DNA of 64,000 bases from the NCBI GenBank assembly GCA_019914995.1, contig CM034126.1, positions 3,663,001 through 3,727,000 on the forward strand, in the 5' to 3' direction. Under the pieces are notes generated by a model. It saw nothing but the letters and a program-made list of their open reading frames with translations, searched no databases and was not told the origin of the DNA. Position numbers and translations under genes: made by a program. Source of the stretch: Acanthochlamys bracteata. Lineage: Eukaryota; Streptophyta; Magnoliopsida; Pandanales; Velloziaceae. Positions 48,649 through 61,042 of the stretch are shown one piece after another; the first letter of the stretch is position 1; every line of letters starts with the position of its first letter.

Positions 48649-48758
48649 ATGGCCGTTCATTGCCGCCGTGGTTTTTCCTGGTTGATATAATGCTTCAATT
48701 TTTTCTCACATGGAAGAAGATGATACTGATTCTTGACTCACTCCTTCAATACAAGTAG
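48649..48758 (+). promoter_or_regulatory. Cluster of three upstream ORFs in the hAT-like gene leader
   Basis: uORF1 48649-48690 (MAVHCRRGFSWLI). uORF2 48690-48758 (22 codons); its ATG overlaps the uORF1 stop in TAATG. uORF3 48710-48736 (MEEDDTDS) lies in another frame inside uORF2. All end before the main ATG at 48837. Such clusters usually reduce translation of the main frame; the effect here is inferred. Confidence 0.5.
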
Positions 48759-48836
48759 CTCGAGAAGCAGAGGGAAGAACAAAGAGTTTCTGTTGTTGGG
48801 TTTGGTTAACTGATTTTAGTGGTGGGTGTTGGAGAA

Positions 48837-51266
48837 ATGGCGAACTCAAGCACGACAACGGAGACGGCAACGGTGGTTGGAGTGGGGACAGAAGGGAATT
48901 CAGGAACACAAACGGCGACGGTTAGTCTGGGTCCAACGGCAACGGCAGCGATGGAAGATGCAGCTGCGAAGGTAGCTCACAAGAGATATGAAGCTTTGTT
49001 GACGGTGAAGAGTAAGGCGATCAAGGGAAAGGGAGCTTGGTATTGGGCACACCTTGAACCAATACTTGTTCCCAGTACCGATACTGGCCTTCCGAAAGCC
49101 GTCAAGCTCCGGTGTGCTCTCTGTGACGCTGTTTTCTCTGCTTCCAATCCATCTCGCACTGCTTCTGAACACTATAAGCGAGGAGCTTGCCCAAACTTTT
49201 CTGCTGTTGCCGGCGCCAGTTGCAATCCGTCTTCTTCTTCTTCTCCTGCTAGTGCTGGACCAAAGCCGCTTGCTTCCATCGCTCCTTGTAGCAGTGTTCC
49301 ACCATCTGCTCACCATCATCACCATCCTCACGGGGGCCGCCACTCTTCAAGCGGCCGGAAACGTTGTTCTTCTTTGACCGCAACGCCATCTCCACCTTAC
49401 AACGTGGCACCGTTGGCTTTGCTAGATCCTTTTTCTTCTTCATGTACTCCGCCGCAGCTTCCTGCACCACCAACGCCGCACCAACAACAGCTTGTATTGT
49501 CTGGAGGTAAAGAAGATTTGGGAGCTCTCGCTATGTTGGAAGATAGTGTGAAGAAGTTGAAGAGTCCCAAAGCTTCTCCTGGGCCTGTGCTCAGCAAAGC
49601 ACAGGCGGAGTCGGCGCTGTCGTTGCTGTCCGAGTGGGTGTACGACAGCTGCGCCGCCGTGTCTTTATCAGCTTTATCTCACCCAAAGTTCCGATCTTTT
49701 CTAAATCAAGTTGGTGTTCTCTCGGTCGGAGGTTATCTTCAGCCAAGAGAACTCACAGGAACTCGTCTCGAACTCCGTTTTCGAGAAGCTCGGCTTGCCT
49801 CAGACGCTCGGCTCCGTGATACTGCTTTCTTTCAGCTTGCCTCCCATGGTTGGAACGATTGCTCACACTCGCAATCTCAACACTCTATCATCACCATTGC
49901 TGCTAATCTCCCCAACGGCACAACAGTGTTCAGGAAATCGTTCTTCTCTTCTACCAACTCACCTCCGTCGAAGTACGCCCAAGAGATTCTCTGGGACGCC
50001 GCCGTTTCTTCTTTCCCAGGCAGCCCTCAACGGTGCGTCGGTATCGTTGCTGACAGGTTCAAGTCGAAAGCTTTGAAAGATCTTGAAAGTCAACATCACT
50101 GGCTTGTTAATCTTCCATGTCAACTTCAAGCTCTTCACCGTTTGCTTAAAGATTTCTGCCGTGATCTTCCTATGATACGCTCCGCCGCCGCCGCTTGCTC
50201 TCGGTTTGTTTCATTCTTCAATTCCAACCCCCGTGCACGGTCCCTTCTCCAAAAGTACCAACTTCAAGAGCTTGATCACTCAAGCCTTCTCTTCTCCCCC
50301 TTTGATTCCACAGACTCTGACTTAAATCCTGACACTGTATTCGCAATGCTTGATGACTTCTTGGGCAATGCCCGGCCGCTGCAGCTTGTCGCTCATGATG
50401 AAACATGTAACCTTCCACCCTTCGATGAGCCCAATGCGAGGGCAATAGCTGACCGGATTCGTGATGTTGGGTTTTGGACTGAGCTTGAGTCGGTCCACTC
50501 GTTGTTCAAGCTGCTAAGTTCCGTGGCCCGAGAGCTTGAGGCAGAACGGCCATTGGTTGGGCAATGCTTGCCATTGTGGGAGGACCTTCGTGCTAAGATC
50601 AGGGATTGGTGCAATAAGTACGATGTCGATCATGGTGCTGTGGAGATGGTCATTGATCGAAGGTTCAAGAAAAATTATCACCCTGCGTGGTCGGCTGCTT
50701 TCATTCTTGATCCTTTGTATTTAATCAAGGATTCCAGTGGCAAGTATCTACCGCCATTTAAGCTTCTTACGGTTGAGCAGCAGAAGGATGTTGACAACCT
50801 GGTTATGCGGCTTGTATCGCCAGAAGAAGCCCACATTGCTCTCAATGAGCTATTGAGGTGGAGGTCAGAAGGTCTAGACCCTGTGTACGCCCAAGCAGTT
50901 CAGGTGAAGCAGCTTGATCCTGCCACCGGCAAATTGAGGATTGCTAACCCACAAAGCAGTCGGCTTGTATGGGAAACTTGCTTGAGCGAATTCAAGTCAT
51001 TGGGGAAGGTAGCAGTGCGGTTAATTTTTCTACATGCTACTTCATGCGGGTTCAAGTGTAATAGTTCCCTACTTCGGTGGGTGACTGCACAGGGTCGGTC
51101 ACGTACAGCAGTGGACAGAGCTCAGAAGATTGTGTTTATTGCTGCACAGGCTAAGTTAGACCAGAGAGATTTCTCCAATGAAGAGGAGAAGGATGCAGAG
51201 CTGCTCGCAAACGAGGATGATGATGTGCTCACTACCGAGGCATTTGGAGACGCCCCATCAGTGTAA
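48837..51266 (+). CDS. hAT-transposase-derived BED-finger protein (At1g12380/At1g62870-like)
   Basis: Intronless, 809 aa from the first ATG at 48837; the open frame extends 6 codons further up but only to GTG. Residues about 45-120 form a BED-type finger: Cys93-x2-Cys96, His112 and Cys118, with AWYWAHL before it. Residues 121 to about 250 are Ser/Pro/His-rich, including a His run. The rest follows the hAT RNase-H-like fold: LLSEWVYDSCAAVSLSALSH, GTTVFRKSFFSS, then GIVADRFKSKALKDL, where the Asp aligns with a hAT catalytic Asp. The following PCxxHCL motif of active hAT proteins is changed to PCQLQALHRLLKDF. The tail is acidic. No terminal inverted repeats were noticed around it. It looks like a domesticated, probably non-transposing nuclear protein similar, from memory, to At1g12380. 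Confidence 0.85.
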   Translation: MANSSTTTETATVVGVGTEGNSGTQTATVSLGPTATAAMEDAAAKVAHKRYEALLTVKSKAIKGKGAWYWAHLEPILVPSTDTGLPKAVKLRCALCDAVFSASNPSRTASEHYKRGACPNFSAVAGASCNPSSSSSPASAGPKPLASIAPCSSVPPSAHHHHHPHGGRHSSSGRKRCSSLTATPSPPYNVAPLALLDPFSSSCTPPQLPAPPTPHQQQLVLSGGKEDLGALAMLEDSVKKLKSPKASPGPVLSKAQAESALSLLSEWVYDSCAAVSLSALSHPKFRSFLNQVGVLSVGGYLQPRELTGTRLELRFREARLASDARLRDTAFFQLASHGWNDCSHSQSQHSIITIAANLPNGTTVFRKSFFSSTNSPPSKYAQEILWDAAVSSFPGSPQRCVGIVADRFKSKALKDLESQHHWLVNLPCQLQALHRLLKDFCRDLPMIRSAAAACSRFVSFFNSNPRARSLLQKYQLQELDHSSLLFSPFDSTDSDLNPDTVFAMLDDFLGNARPLQLVAHDETCNLPPFDEPNARAIADRIRDVGFWTELESVHSLFKLLSSVARELEAERPLVGQCLPLWEDLRAKIRDWCNKYDVDHGAVEMVIDRRFKKNYHPAWSAAFILDPLYLIKDSSGKYLPPFKLLTVEQQKDVDNLVMRLVSPEEAHIALNELLRWRSEGLDPVYAQAVQVKQLDPATGKLRIANPQSSRLVWETCLSEFKSLGKVAVRLIFLHATSCGFKCNSSLLRWVTAQGRSRTAVDRAQKIVFIAAQAKLDQRDFSNEEEKDAELLANEDDDVLTTEAFGDAPSV

Positions 51267-54200
51267 CTCTTTTTAATTTGGATTTCATTTTAGATAAATC
51301 CTTGCCCTTGCTGTAGAATTAATTTTGTAGGATTGTCATGATTCTTTCTGCAAGTTCTTTGTGCCATTGTTATTGTTCTTAGTTCTTACTGGCTGTGGGA
51401 TCTTCTCTCTTGGAGGGGGTAGGGTGCTGAAGAATGGTAGGTTCATCTTATGAAAGAAATTAGCTCCTTTTTGTCCTCATTAAGCTTTTCATTTCAGAGG
51501 TGTTATTGAGCTTTTGCTGAAAAATTTGGGTCTTCTTGTTCATAGGATAGAATTGATTGAGGCAACAGAAACAAGAAGAACAATGTAACTTTTGTGTTCT
51601 TAGGGAAATAATATAATATATGAAGATGATATTTGTCTTGATTCTTTCTTGTTAATTGATCCCTTATTTCTTGAACTATAAAACTGAAAAGCATCATTCG
51701 TTCTTGTACATTGCATTACTTTTGCTTTTGTTAAATTGAATCATTTGTTGCAAGTAATGATAGAACTGATGATTATGTAGCTTGCAGTTTAAACAAAAAA
51801 CAAAAAAAGCAAAAGAAAAGAAGCTGCTCTCCCCATACATCATATTTGTGCGGACCATTTGACTATTCTATTCAAATGCACAACGCTTAGTATACAATTA
51901 TTGACTATATGCAATTTAATTACTTCTACGAGCAGGTAAATGCTTTGTGAACTTGTCAGATGGTTCTTGTGATAACAGGTAAGTTTTGTTGAATCTATGG
52001 TCTCTCATGACTGAACCCATTACTATGCTTTTGAAGCTTAGAGCTAGGAAGAGCTTGCTTATTAGTTGAGGGAATTTTCAAAAGTTGTGGTTAGGTAGTG
52101 TACCAAATAGAAGACTCTTTTGCTTTAAGTTTTAGATCCTGTTGTGCTTTATTTGTGTTTAGGCTACATTTTGAAGGACAGCTAATTTCAGTTATTTGTC
52201 ATGCTAAAAAAAGGATTTATATGCGTTCGTTCTTTTTCCCTGTTGGCCAAGTCTACAACAAGGTAAGTACTAGCGTTACTCTCACAAGAACGTGATGATC
52301 ATAACACAAGCTAAGTCATGACAACAGCATGAACCGATCGTCGTCTCCATTCCTGCTTAACAAGTTGGATTTGATGATACACAAATCAGGTATCTCTCAC
52401 TCTGATGATCAAGACATCTCGCCGAATGCTTTGTTTGTGCAAAATTTGCCATCAAGTATGGAGCTATTCGGAAATCTTTCAGACAACATAAGCTGTCCTC
52501 GAACCTTTTATCCGCTTCAAAAGGTACAACTCCATGCCCTCCAAAATTTATTCATTGGCATGGGCAGCTATTCATTTCACTTGAATGATCGATATTGACC
52601 AACGCTTCAAAAATCTCAATCTATTTCAGATTCTTATCTATAACAAGACCCTGCTGGTTAGTAGATTTGAACTCTTATGCTTTCCCTGCCGGTACTTAAC
52701 CAATCATTATCAAATTCTTTCATCGTCAGATTACGAAAGTCTTCATTCTTTGCTGACTTAAATTAAGTACTCAGATTTGCGTCGGTTGCATAAACGACTC
52801 TGATTATGTTTATGTTCTTGGTCGCATCCCCGTGTATATATATAGCTATTTGGTCCCCCAATAACTGAGCTTTCATTAACAAGTCCAAAACTGAAAGTTT
52901 CTCAAAAGTAAATCAAACAAATGCAAATGTTGTTATATATCTCTAGAAAATCAAACATTTTGCTGATTATGAGAATAGAGTTCCTAAATAAAAGGAGATT
53001 GCTGGTAAAATCTTAATCAGGTCTTCATTATCAAAGAGTTTTCTTTCCCAACTCAATCAAATCGCAGACCAACATGAATAAGAGTCAACTTCATATCACA
53101 TAAACAAATAAAGCAAGGATAAGGCATTTGTAGCAAGAGTTAGTTTTGTTAGTTTGTTGGTGTGGCATTTTGAATTCAAAATTTTGAACTATTTTAAGTA
53201 TCAAATAATTCTTCTATTCTACTTCAACTTATGACAGCAAGGTTTTATTTTAAATTTTTTTGTGCTTCGTTCATTCCAATCAAGTTATCAACACCTTGCT
53301 GGTTTAATAATAAAGGAGTTTATTTTTCATATTCTTAAAATCTACGAGGTTTAAGGCGATCTGTAGGGGTTTAAAAATAAAAAAAGAAAAATTAGCTTTT
53401 GCCATGATTATTGGACGAATCATTTTTCTGAGCGTCAAGGTTTCATTCTTCTCCAGAGGTCCCATAGCTTGTGAAATTGTCGGAAAAATTTGATACCTAC
53501 ACAGCTGTGCGCATCGTATCACGGTTTAGAAAGGGTCATGAGTTTGAATTCTGTAATTAAATACTCTAGGCTTCTAATTTATTAGACAAACTGTGCTATG
53601 TCTATTATATTTTTTCATAATCGTCAAAAATTTTGTTCTTGAATGATACATTAGTTATTGCTAAGTTTTCCATATCACTGGTATCCATTTATTAGTTAAT
53701 CCATCCATCAATGGAAAGAAAAGAATGGTTTTATTATTGATCATTCAAATGTTTAAGAGAAAGTTTTTGGATTGATTCCTATTATGGAAAACCCAACTTC
53801 TCCTTTCATTCTGCAAAAGAATGAAATTGCTTTTTAGTGTGAATGATAGGCTCAACAACAGGCATCATGTCTTCCTATCTTATCAAAGGCAATCTTTTTA
53901 CTTTTTTACTTTTACCATGAAATCAATACCTTGGTTAAAAATAAAAAAGTAGAAACCATTCCTTCTTTTTCATATTATTATTGAGTGTGATGATTGTTGT
54001 ATAGTAGTTTGATCGTATGTTTATTTTTCTTTTACTAAATTCATTTGTCGGCAAGAATTTCCTAAAATTTTTATTATAGTATATAAAACTTTTATAATTT
54101 AAAAATGCTGAAGAATTATTAAATAAATAAATTTATATCATTATCATTATTTGTTTTTTACTTTTTTAAGATGAAAAATAAAACTTATTAAATTTAAACA

Positions 54201-57200
54201 TATAATCAAATAAAAATGTTATTTCATAAATATTTTTATTTTGCTGTAATATGTCAGCTACCAAATTGAATAACTTTGCATTTTTGGGTAGAAATGCATG
54301 TATAATAAAGACGAGATTTTGTTCCCACTCAAATAGGTCATGCATGATTTCTTCAGTTTGTTTTATGACCACCCAGAATAAGTTATAACAGATGAAATTA
54401 AAATATCTTAAATGGCTATAAAGTAAAGAACCTAAAAATATTAATAATGCTTGAATAAAACATCACTCAAAATGTTTTTTTTTTTAAATTTTTTTCCAAT
54501 GAGGAATCAACATGAGATAATCATGAATTGCTGTGTGAGAATTGAGAAAAACACAAAAGTTATAAAATAAAAAAAAGTATATATAATTATAATAACAATT
54601 ATTATTAAGAACAGCAAAAGAAAGTGCATGCTTTTTCTACTAGCCAAACTTAATAGATACAATCATACAAGAATCTCAACGTCTAAACCTACTCATAGTG
54701 GAACCTTTTTTTCCTTTGAAATTTCTTTCTCGTGATTTATATTTTAACTTACTCCCCTTCCTCATACGTAGAAAAATAAATAAATGAAAAGCTAATTGTA
54801 ATCTTTGTTTAAAGTAGAAGTATTTGTCTTTTATCGCCTGTCTTTAAATCTTAATAGTCAAATAGGTCATCGTAAGCCTTAGACCTTAAACCATTATATA
54901 AAAATGTAATTACATCAATTATATATAACAAATACATATACATCAACTTATGCAAGCGTTATATCACCTTAAATATATGCCAAAGAATTGCCACACTCCT
55001 TTTATAAAGACCGTTGCATTCTTCAACTTAATCGTCAGATCAAGCGATCACAATTTATTTTTAAAAAATATAACATATTTATTGTTAGGGTCGTTTGATT
55101 AAATTAACTATTTGATTGGACAATTTTAAAATGCATTTGAGTATTTATAAGGTGGAATATATATATATATATAGTGATTTTTAAATCTAATATTTATAAT
55201 TAGATATAAAAATTATAAGTTAAAAATATATTGATAAAATTTCAGATCAATCGAATCATAAATTAATTTTTATCCAGTTATTTGATAAAAATAAAAATAA
55301 AAAATATTTTAAAAGTATATATATTATTTTATGTCATTTAAATCAAATGATCGAATGAAAATCGATTCGATGATTCATGTCCGATCAAATTAAAACTTTC
55401 AGTATACTTTTAAATCAAAATCTTTTTATCAAACTGTAGAGATAGAAAATTTGAAAGCCACCTCGATTATAAACGAAAAATAAGTGTGCAAAAATACTCT
55501 GCAAAAAAAGTATATAAATAGTTGTGGTTGTTGTTTGTTGGATGCCTTCGATGTCAAAGAAGAAAAAAAATCTAGTATTTGACAAATACATGTATATGAA
55601 AAATGTATCATTTTCAAACCGTATGGGTATTAATTTTCTATACCATATTTTTTTTGGGAAGTCATTCTTCAAAATGCTACTTTGACATTATCTGTTCATA
55701 CATGTACCACATTAACATATTTATTCACCTAATAAATAATCTTAGCCAAATCGTGTTTCGAGTAAATGCTATATATACGTGTGTATAGTCTTCACCGCAA
55801 ATATCTTAACTAGTAAGAGTTAAAATGTTTCTTACCTTTTTTTGCCATAGAAGTAAGGTGTGTTTGAAAACTACTTACAATAAAACACTTTGCTAAATAC
55901 AAATATTTTATATTTTAAAAAATAAGTCTTTTTTACCTATGATAACTAAATAAATTATACATATGATAATAAATCACCTATATTTTTTAATTTTAGAAAA
56001 AACTTTATTTAAAATATGATAATTTATAAAAAAAATAAAAAGTAATCGTATAAACGCTCCAAACATCCTCGTGTTTGATTATATCGCACATCATCTAACA
56101 TCATTATGTCAATAATATACTTCGCTATTGGTGTTAAAAAGAGGTTTTTTAAGCAATGACTGAAGTGACTTATTAATTCATTATAGAAAAACTTAATCAT
56201 GACTAATTATCACATCTTCACTGCAATCCATTTTATGTAAACAAAAGATTTACATAATATTCTTATAACAACTAATTATTCACAATCCAACACTCGTTGC
56301 TAATAAGCTGCTCCCTCAAATAAAAAACATATTAATTATTCCGCAGATAGGGCCCACATGAAACGCAAATAGTGTTGCTGCATGCCCGAAAGAAACAGCA
56401 GCATCAGCAACAGTGAGGCCCAGATTCATTCAGGAGCCCATTTTTAATAACCACAACTGGCCTTCTATCTACAGTCTAACATAGGGCCTACTATTTTCCT
56501 CAGTCCGTACGTATATGGGCCCCACTTTCTGACCTCTTTAAGCCAATCAGGACCCGACGATTTAAAAATCTTCTTTTTTGAAAGGGGGCCCATTAATTAT
56601 ATAATGCGGGATTGCACGTTTTTTGAAAGTTGTACGGATAATGACTGAGCCCGCTCTGTGCGCCCGTTTCGGTCCTTCCGATGCCGGCCGTCGCAGAGAA
56701 ACACTGTGCAACACTTCACCGGAAATCCGGTCGTTGTTTATATTTTTAAATAACCGAATGAAGACGAACCGTTGGATTGATGATTGAAGATCAGACGGTT
56801 GTGAGAGAGCAGGTTTTGTCAAATTGGTGTGGGTCTGGAAATCTGGAGCGGTTGGGATACGGCGGGACAGTGATGACGCGTTCATAGTGCTAATGCTAGT
56901 ATTTAAGATATTATTTCAGAAGTAATGGAAATTTTAATTAAGAAATAATTTAAAATATTTTGTGTTATAGAACGAAAACTAGTAAGTGCAACATTTTTTT
57001 GACATTTATAGTTATATGATCGTTGAACTAACACTTTATTATTATTTCAAAAGCGATACGTGGCGACTCGGTTAAGCTACAATTAGTGTTGATTTATTTG
57101 ATTCTTAATGAACAAATAAAGCAAGCAACACGTCACAAAGCAAATGATAGCAAATCTAAACGAAACAGAAAACAAATTATTTTTCAATAATTCATCAGGT

Positions 57201-57870
57201 GCTGTGATTCCAATAGTTTCTTTTATTTTCAAATTTCAATATAATTCTGTAGTTTCAAAGTTCAGCGAAATCTATTGCGATAAAAGTTTTTTAAAAAAAA
57301 AACATAAAAGACATGCTCTATTATAATGAATATTAGTATTCTTAGAATGACGCATATTTGAGTGCCACCAAATTCTAGTTATCTTTTGAATTTAGAGTTC
57401 AGCTCTCTTCATTACATGTCAAATTATATTAATATATTTATACTTAATTTTATTTTTACTAAATTTTCAATTAAAATTTATTTTATATTTTTTAATTATT
57501 ATTTAAAACTTCATTTTTATCAAATTTTTATTTCTTATACTACTCTATTTTTAAAAATTTTACTTTCGTAAAATTCAATTTACATAATCAAAACACGTAC
57601 TCTGAATCAAGTGCTACAGTAACACCCTTCGTTGGTATGTTTTTCAACATTAGAACGTTGAGTTAGGAAATGGCCTATACATAACAAACTCAGTGAACAT
57701 TGCATGCACCGGAGACTAAACAAGCAATCAAATGATCAAATTGCAAGAAATGAAATGTCTAACAACAACCAACTTAGTGTTGAAACACATCTAACAAGTC
57801 AATTTCCAGAGTAATCCGCTCAACGTATAGAGACAGCTTAACCAATAACTCCTGCTGCTTTCTTCCCAGA
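51267..57870. other. Intergenic region, mostly AT-rich, no confident gene
   Basis: The first about 400 bp are the probable 3' UTR of the hAT-like gene. The rest has no recognisable protein. It includes a MITE-like element at 55857-56068, a TA run near 55158-55174, a GC-rich patch at 56560-56890, and at 57349-57604 another diverged fragment ending in the ACACG(T/C) motif shared with the MITEs. Confidence 0.5.
55857..56068. mobile_element. MITE-like element, about 212 bp
   Basis: The left end is GGTGTGTTTGAAAACTACTT. The right end in reverse complement is GGATGTTTGGAGCGTTTATA. The interior is AT-rich and non-coding. It resembles the 24.08-kb element in its ends (GTGTTTG then CTTA). Confidence 0.4.
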
Positions 57871-60800
57871 ATCATAATAGCTACTGCTTAAGCATGCCTT
57901 AGGCCGGCAACCATAAGTCTCAACTGTGACGTAGCCTCATTATTCCGTACTGGAAATCTTAGAAGCTCCCTAAAGAAAGCAGCAGTTCTTTCTGGTCTGG
58001 TTTTTAACATTTGATTACAACAATCAAAGCTAAACAGGCAAAGACTTGAATGAACTCCGAACCCTAGACAATATTTGGCATTGCTTCTCACCACCTATTT
58101 CATCTCATTTTTTATTTTTTGTTTTACGTGTGCAAGGCAATCAGAAGACTGTAATTCAAGATTTACCGCTGAAGCACATATTACTATTCGCTGGAGCAAA
58201 CAGACCAAAGCGATTCAATGACTATCCAGAGAAGAGCAGGCAGTGGTCCAACAAAACACAAATCGAGAGATTCAGCTTCTCAACGTATCTAAAATGGTGG
58301 AATTTCCCAATAACAGGTGCAATAAAAACTGCTAAGGCACAACCATCTGAAGCACCACAAGCAAGTTATTGTAGTCACTGTTCTCAGCTACACATTCACT
58401 AGTCCCTCCCTGGTGTTATTAACTCCTGTGAAGGATTTTTTTTTTTGCCTCACACGAACAATCTTGTTCCTTTATAGGCGCTATAAGGATTCTTTCAATC
58501 ACATAAGCCAAGGAAATGCAATGGACCCATATCAATACCCTGATTTCAATAGGGCACGAATTCAGCTAAAAAAACACACACTGAAAGCGATGATTCGGTG
58601 TGCCATAGTCTTTACTGTATGCTGGTTTCTCAAAATATGGAACGGGGAAACCACCCAGAGTTCAAATCTAGAGCAGATATACCTGGGAAATAAAATCATA
58701 CACAAGGCACAAAGACAGCAGATTCCCTTGCTACCTGACGTACGGTAGAAATAAATCAAACTTTAAGCCAATAGGAATGCATTGAAGCAGTCAGCCCACT
58801 AGCAGAAATACCGAGGAAATAATTCATACGCCAGGCCCAGTCAAACACTGCAGATGATTTACTACCACATTGTACCATAAGAAAAAGGAATTGATTCCAA
58901 GTCTAGCCAATCAAGATTAAAAAGGTACTACTAGTAGCTTAGAAATTAAGAAAATAATACAAGGGCTTATTAAGCATCTCCGTGTTTCAAGGATCTCCAC
59001 ACAGTTTTATACAGTTTAGGCGTACTCGATTTTGTGAAGATTAACAGTAAGAGATTTGATTAACCATGGGGCCAACACAAAGGAAATGACTTCAATTAAC
59101 GTTGGTTCCCTCTGAGATTCTTGTGTCCTGATAATCTTAGCGGATATTTATGAATCATATGAAATAAAATTTTAAAAATAAAAAACTTCTAAAAATATTT
59201 TAAATAATTTTTATTTAAAAATTAGAATAAATAAAAATAAAATTATATGACGTAATTCTAATTTTTAAATTAAAAAATGATAATATTGTAAAAAAATTAT
59301 TAGAAATTATGAAATAAAAAACTGTAAGTTTCAAAAACTTCTAAATATTTTCTTTTAGACCAAAGGGTGCTTATTTCTTGAAGAAAAAAAGTTATTACAA
59401 TAAGACACTTTTTCTAAACTGAGAAATTTTAGCTGAATATTGCAATAAGAGATTTACTTCATAAGTTTGCTTGAATAAGTTTTAAAGTAAATTGAGAATG
59501 ATATTTTGATAAATAAGTACTTATAAGTTGAAGAAGAGTATAAGTAACTGAATACTCTTTAGCATATAATAAGTAAGCTGTGCTAAATTATGGTCCAATT
59601 TAATGTATTTAGTTTTTTTACTTTTATGTACATATATTCAATATGTAAACTTTTTAATAAAGATATTATAACCATTAACTTGTGATTAAAGCAATAGTTT
59701 TCTAATTTTAAATAAAATTAATAATAGGTATGAATATAAAACATTATATAATTTTGTAAAGTTTTCAGTAAATAAGTTAATTTTATTTAATTATTTATCT
59801 AAATATTAAAAAAATTAATTTTTAAAAAAATTAGGGTTAAAAATTAATTTCATAAATATCTCAACTAATAAACAACTCATTTTGGTGAGTAAGAAATGCC
59901 TCAACTTTGAAAGTAAATTTACATAATTTTAAATTTTAACAAAACATTCCCTAAACTGTAAATTGTACTATCTATATATAATTTTTATAATTTTTTATAT
60001 AAAAAAATTAACTTGCAGTTAAAGTCTTAAAAATAAACTCCATCCTAAAAAAAGTACTCGTACCACTCTTAGGCATCTCCAGTTATCGCAAACGATCAAA
60101 GCTAACGATCTGTTTCATACTTCAAAAAACGGTCGTCTTCTCATGATGACAACAGCTGGCACCACAAAATCAATGCATAAAGAAAAAAAGCAAGCATCAG
60201 AGAACCTCCTACCACTACGGAGCGCCAGATAAAATGACCTTGTCCCATAATACTTGTCCTTCGTTCAAATGACAAGAAGTTCAAATCACCTGACCAACTG
60301 AAACAACTAGAAGATAAATGACCTCAACTACGCTGCTAAACCATACTACATAAAAGGCTGAAAGTAGACAGTAAAAGCACACAAAACAAACCCCAATACT
60401 ACTTGATAAGAAATCAAAAGCTCTTTGTCATCTATAAAGCAGGAATATTTCACATTCGCAATGGTCTTATGACGTCCAACACACTAAAATACGTCCATGA
60501 AAAACAGTCAGTTCTAAAACTGAAGAACTTTATGCTTCAAAGCACGCAAACAAATCACCTTCAACGTATTTTAATGCAGTACATGTTCGTAAATAAACAT
60601 GATACAGTAATGATGTAGTACTAATTGCATACGAGATTAAAATGCAGGGAACATGTGAAGATTGCTTTACGGAAGAAACTGTACACTCACGGCTACTATT
60701 CTGTAGAGCAACAGAGGCAATCTTAAGCCTCAACATTACACATTCGGCGCTGTAAATTTATCCCTGCCTCGAAACTTGCTCAGTATCTGCACCAGTCTTC

Positions 60801-61042
60801 AAGAGAATGTGCATCTGTCCGCCAAAAAAAAAAAAAGAAAATCCAAAACAGCGGATTTGGTATCGTCAGCTACTTTATTACAATTACCTATCCTATATGT
60901 CTTAGATGGTTAATTATGCTGCATACCAAATGCTGCCTATTTGTCCAGACATCTATAAGTTCAAAGAGCACAAACACTCCTGTAAAATGCAACAGCACTT
61001 CAGGCATGAGCAGACGAATGGAGACTATCAGTGTCACATTAC
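57871..61042. other. 3' flank of the WD40 gene, no confident gene
   Basis: A minus-strand stretch at about 57841-57925 after an acceptor-like GTCACAG stays open and reads YYDSGKKAAGVIG-stop, but no partner exon could be found upstream. The AT-rich block at 59150-60060 has no coding signal. The part next to 61042 is probably WD40 3' UTR. Confidence 0.4.

Noticed and set aside
48819-48836. Six extra N-terminal codons for the hAT-like protein
   Set aside because: The upstream codon is GTG, not a normal plant start; ATG at 48837 is preferred.
48900-49343. 147-codon minus-strand frame
   Set aside because: Antisense shadow of the hAT-like gene; Arg/Ser-rich text is produced by the codon pattern of the real frame.
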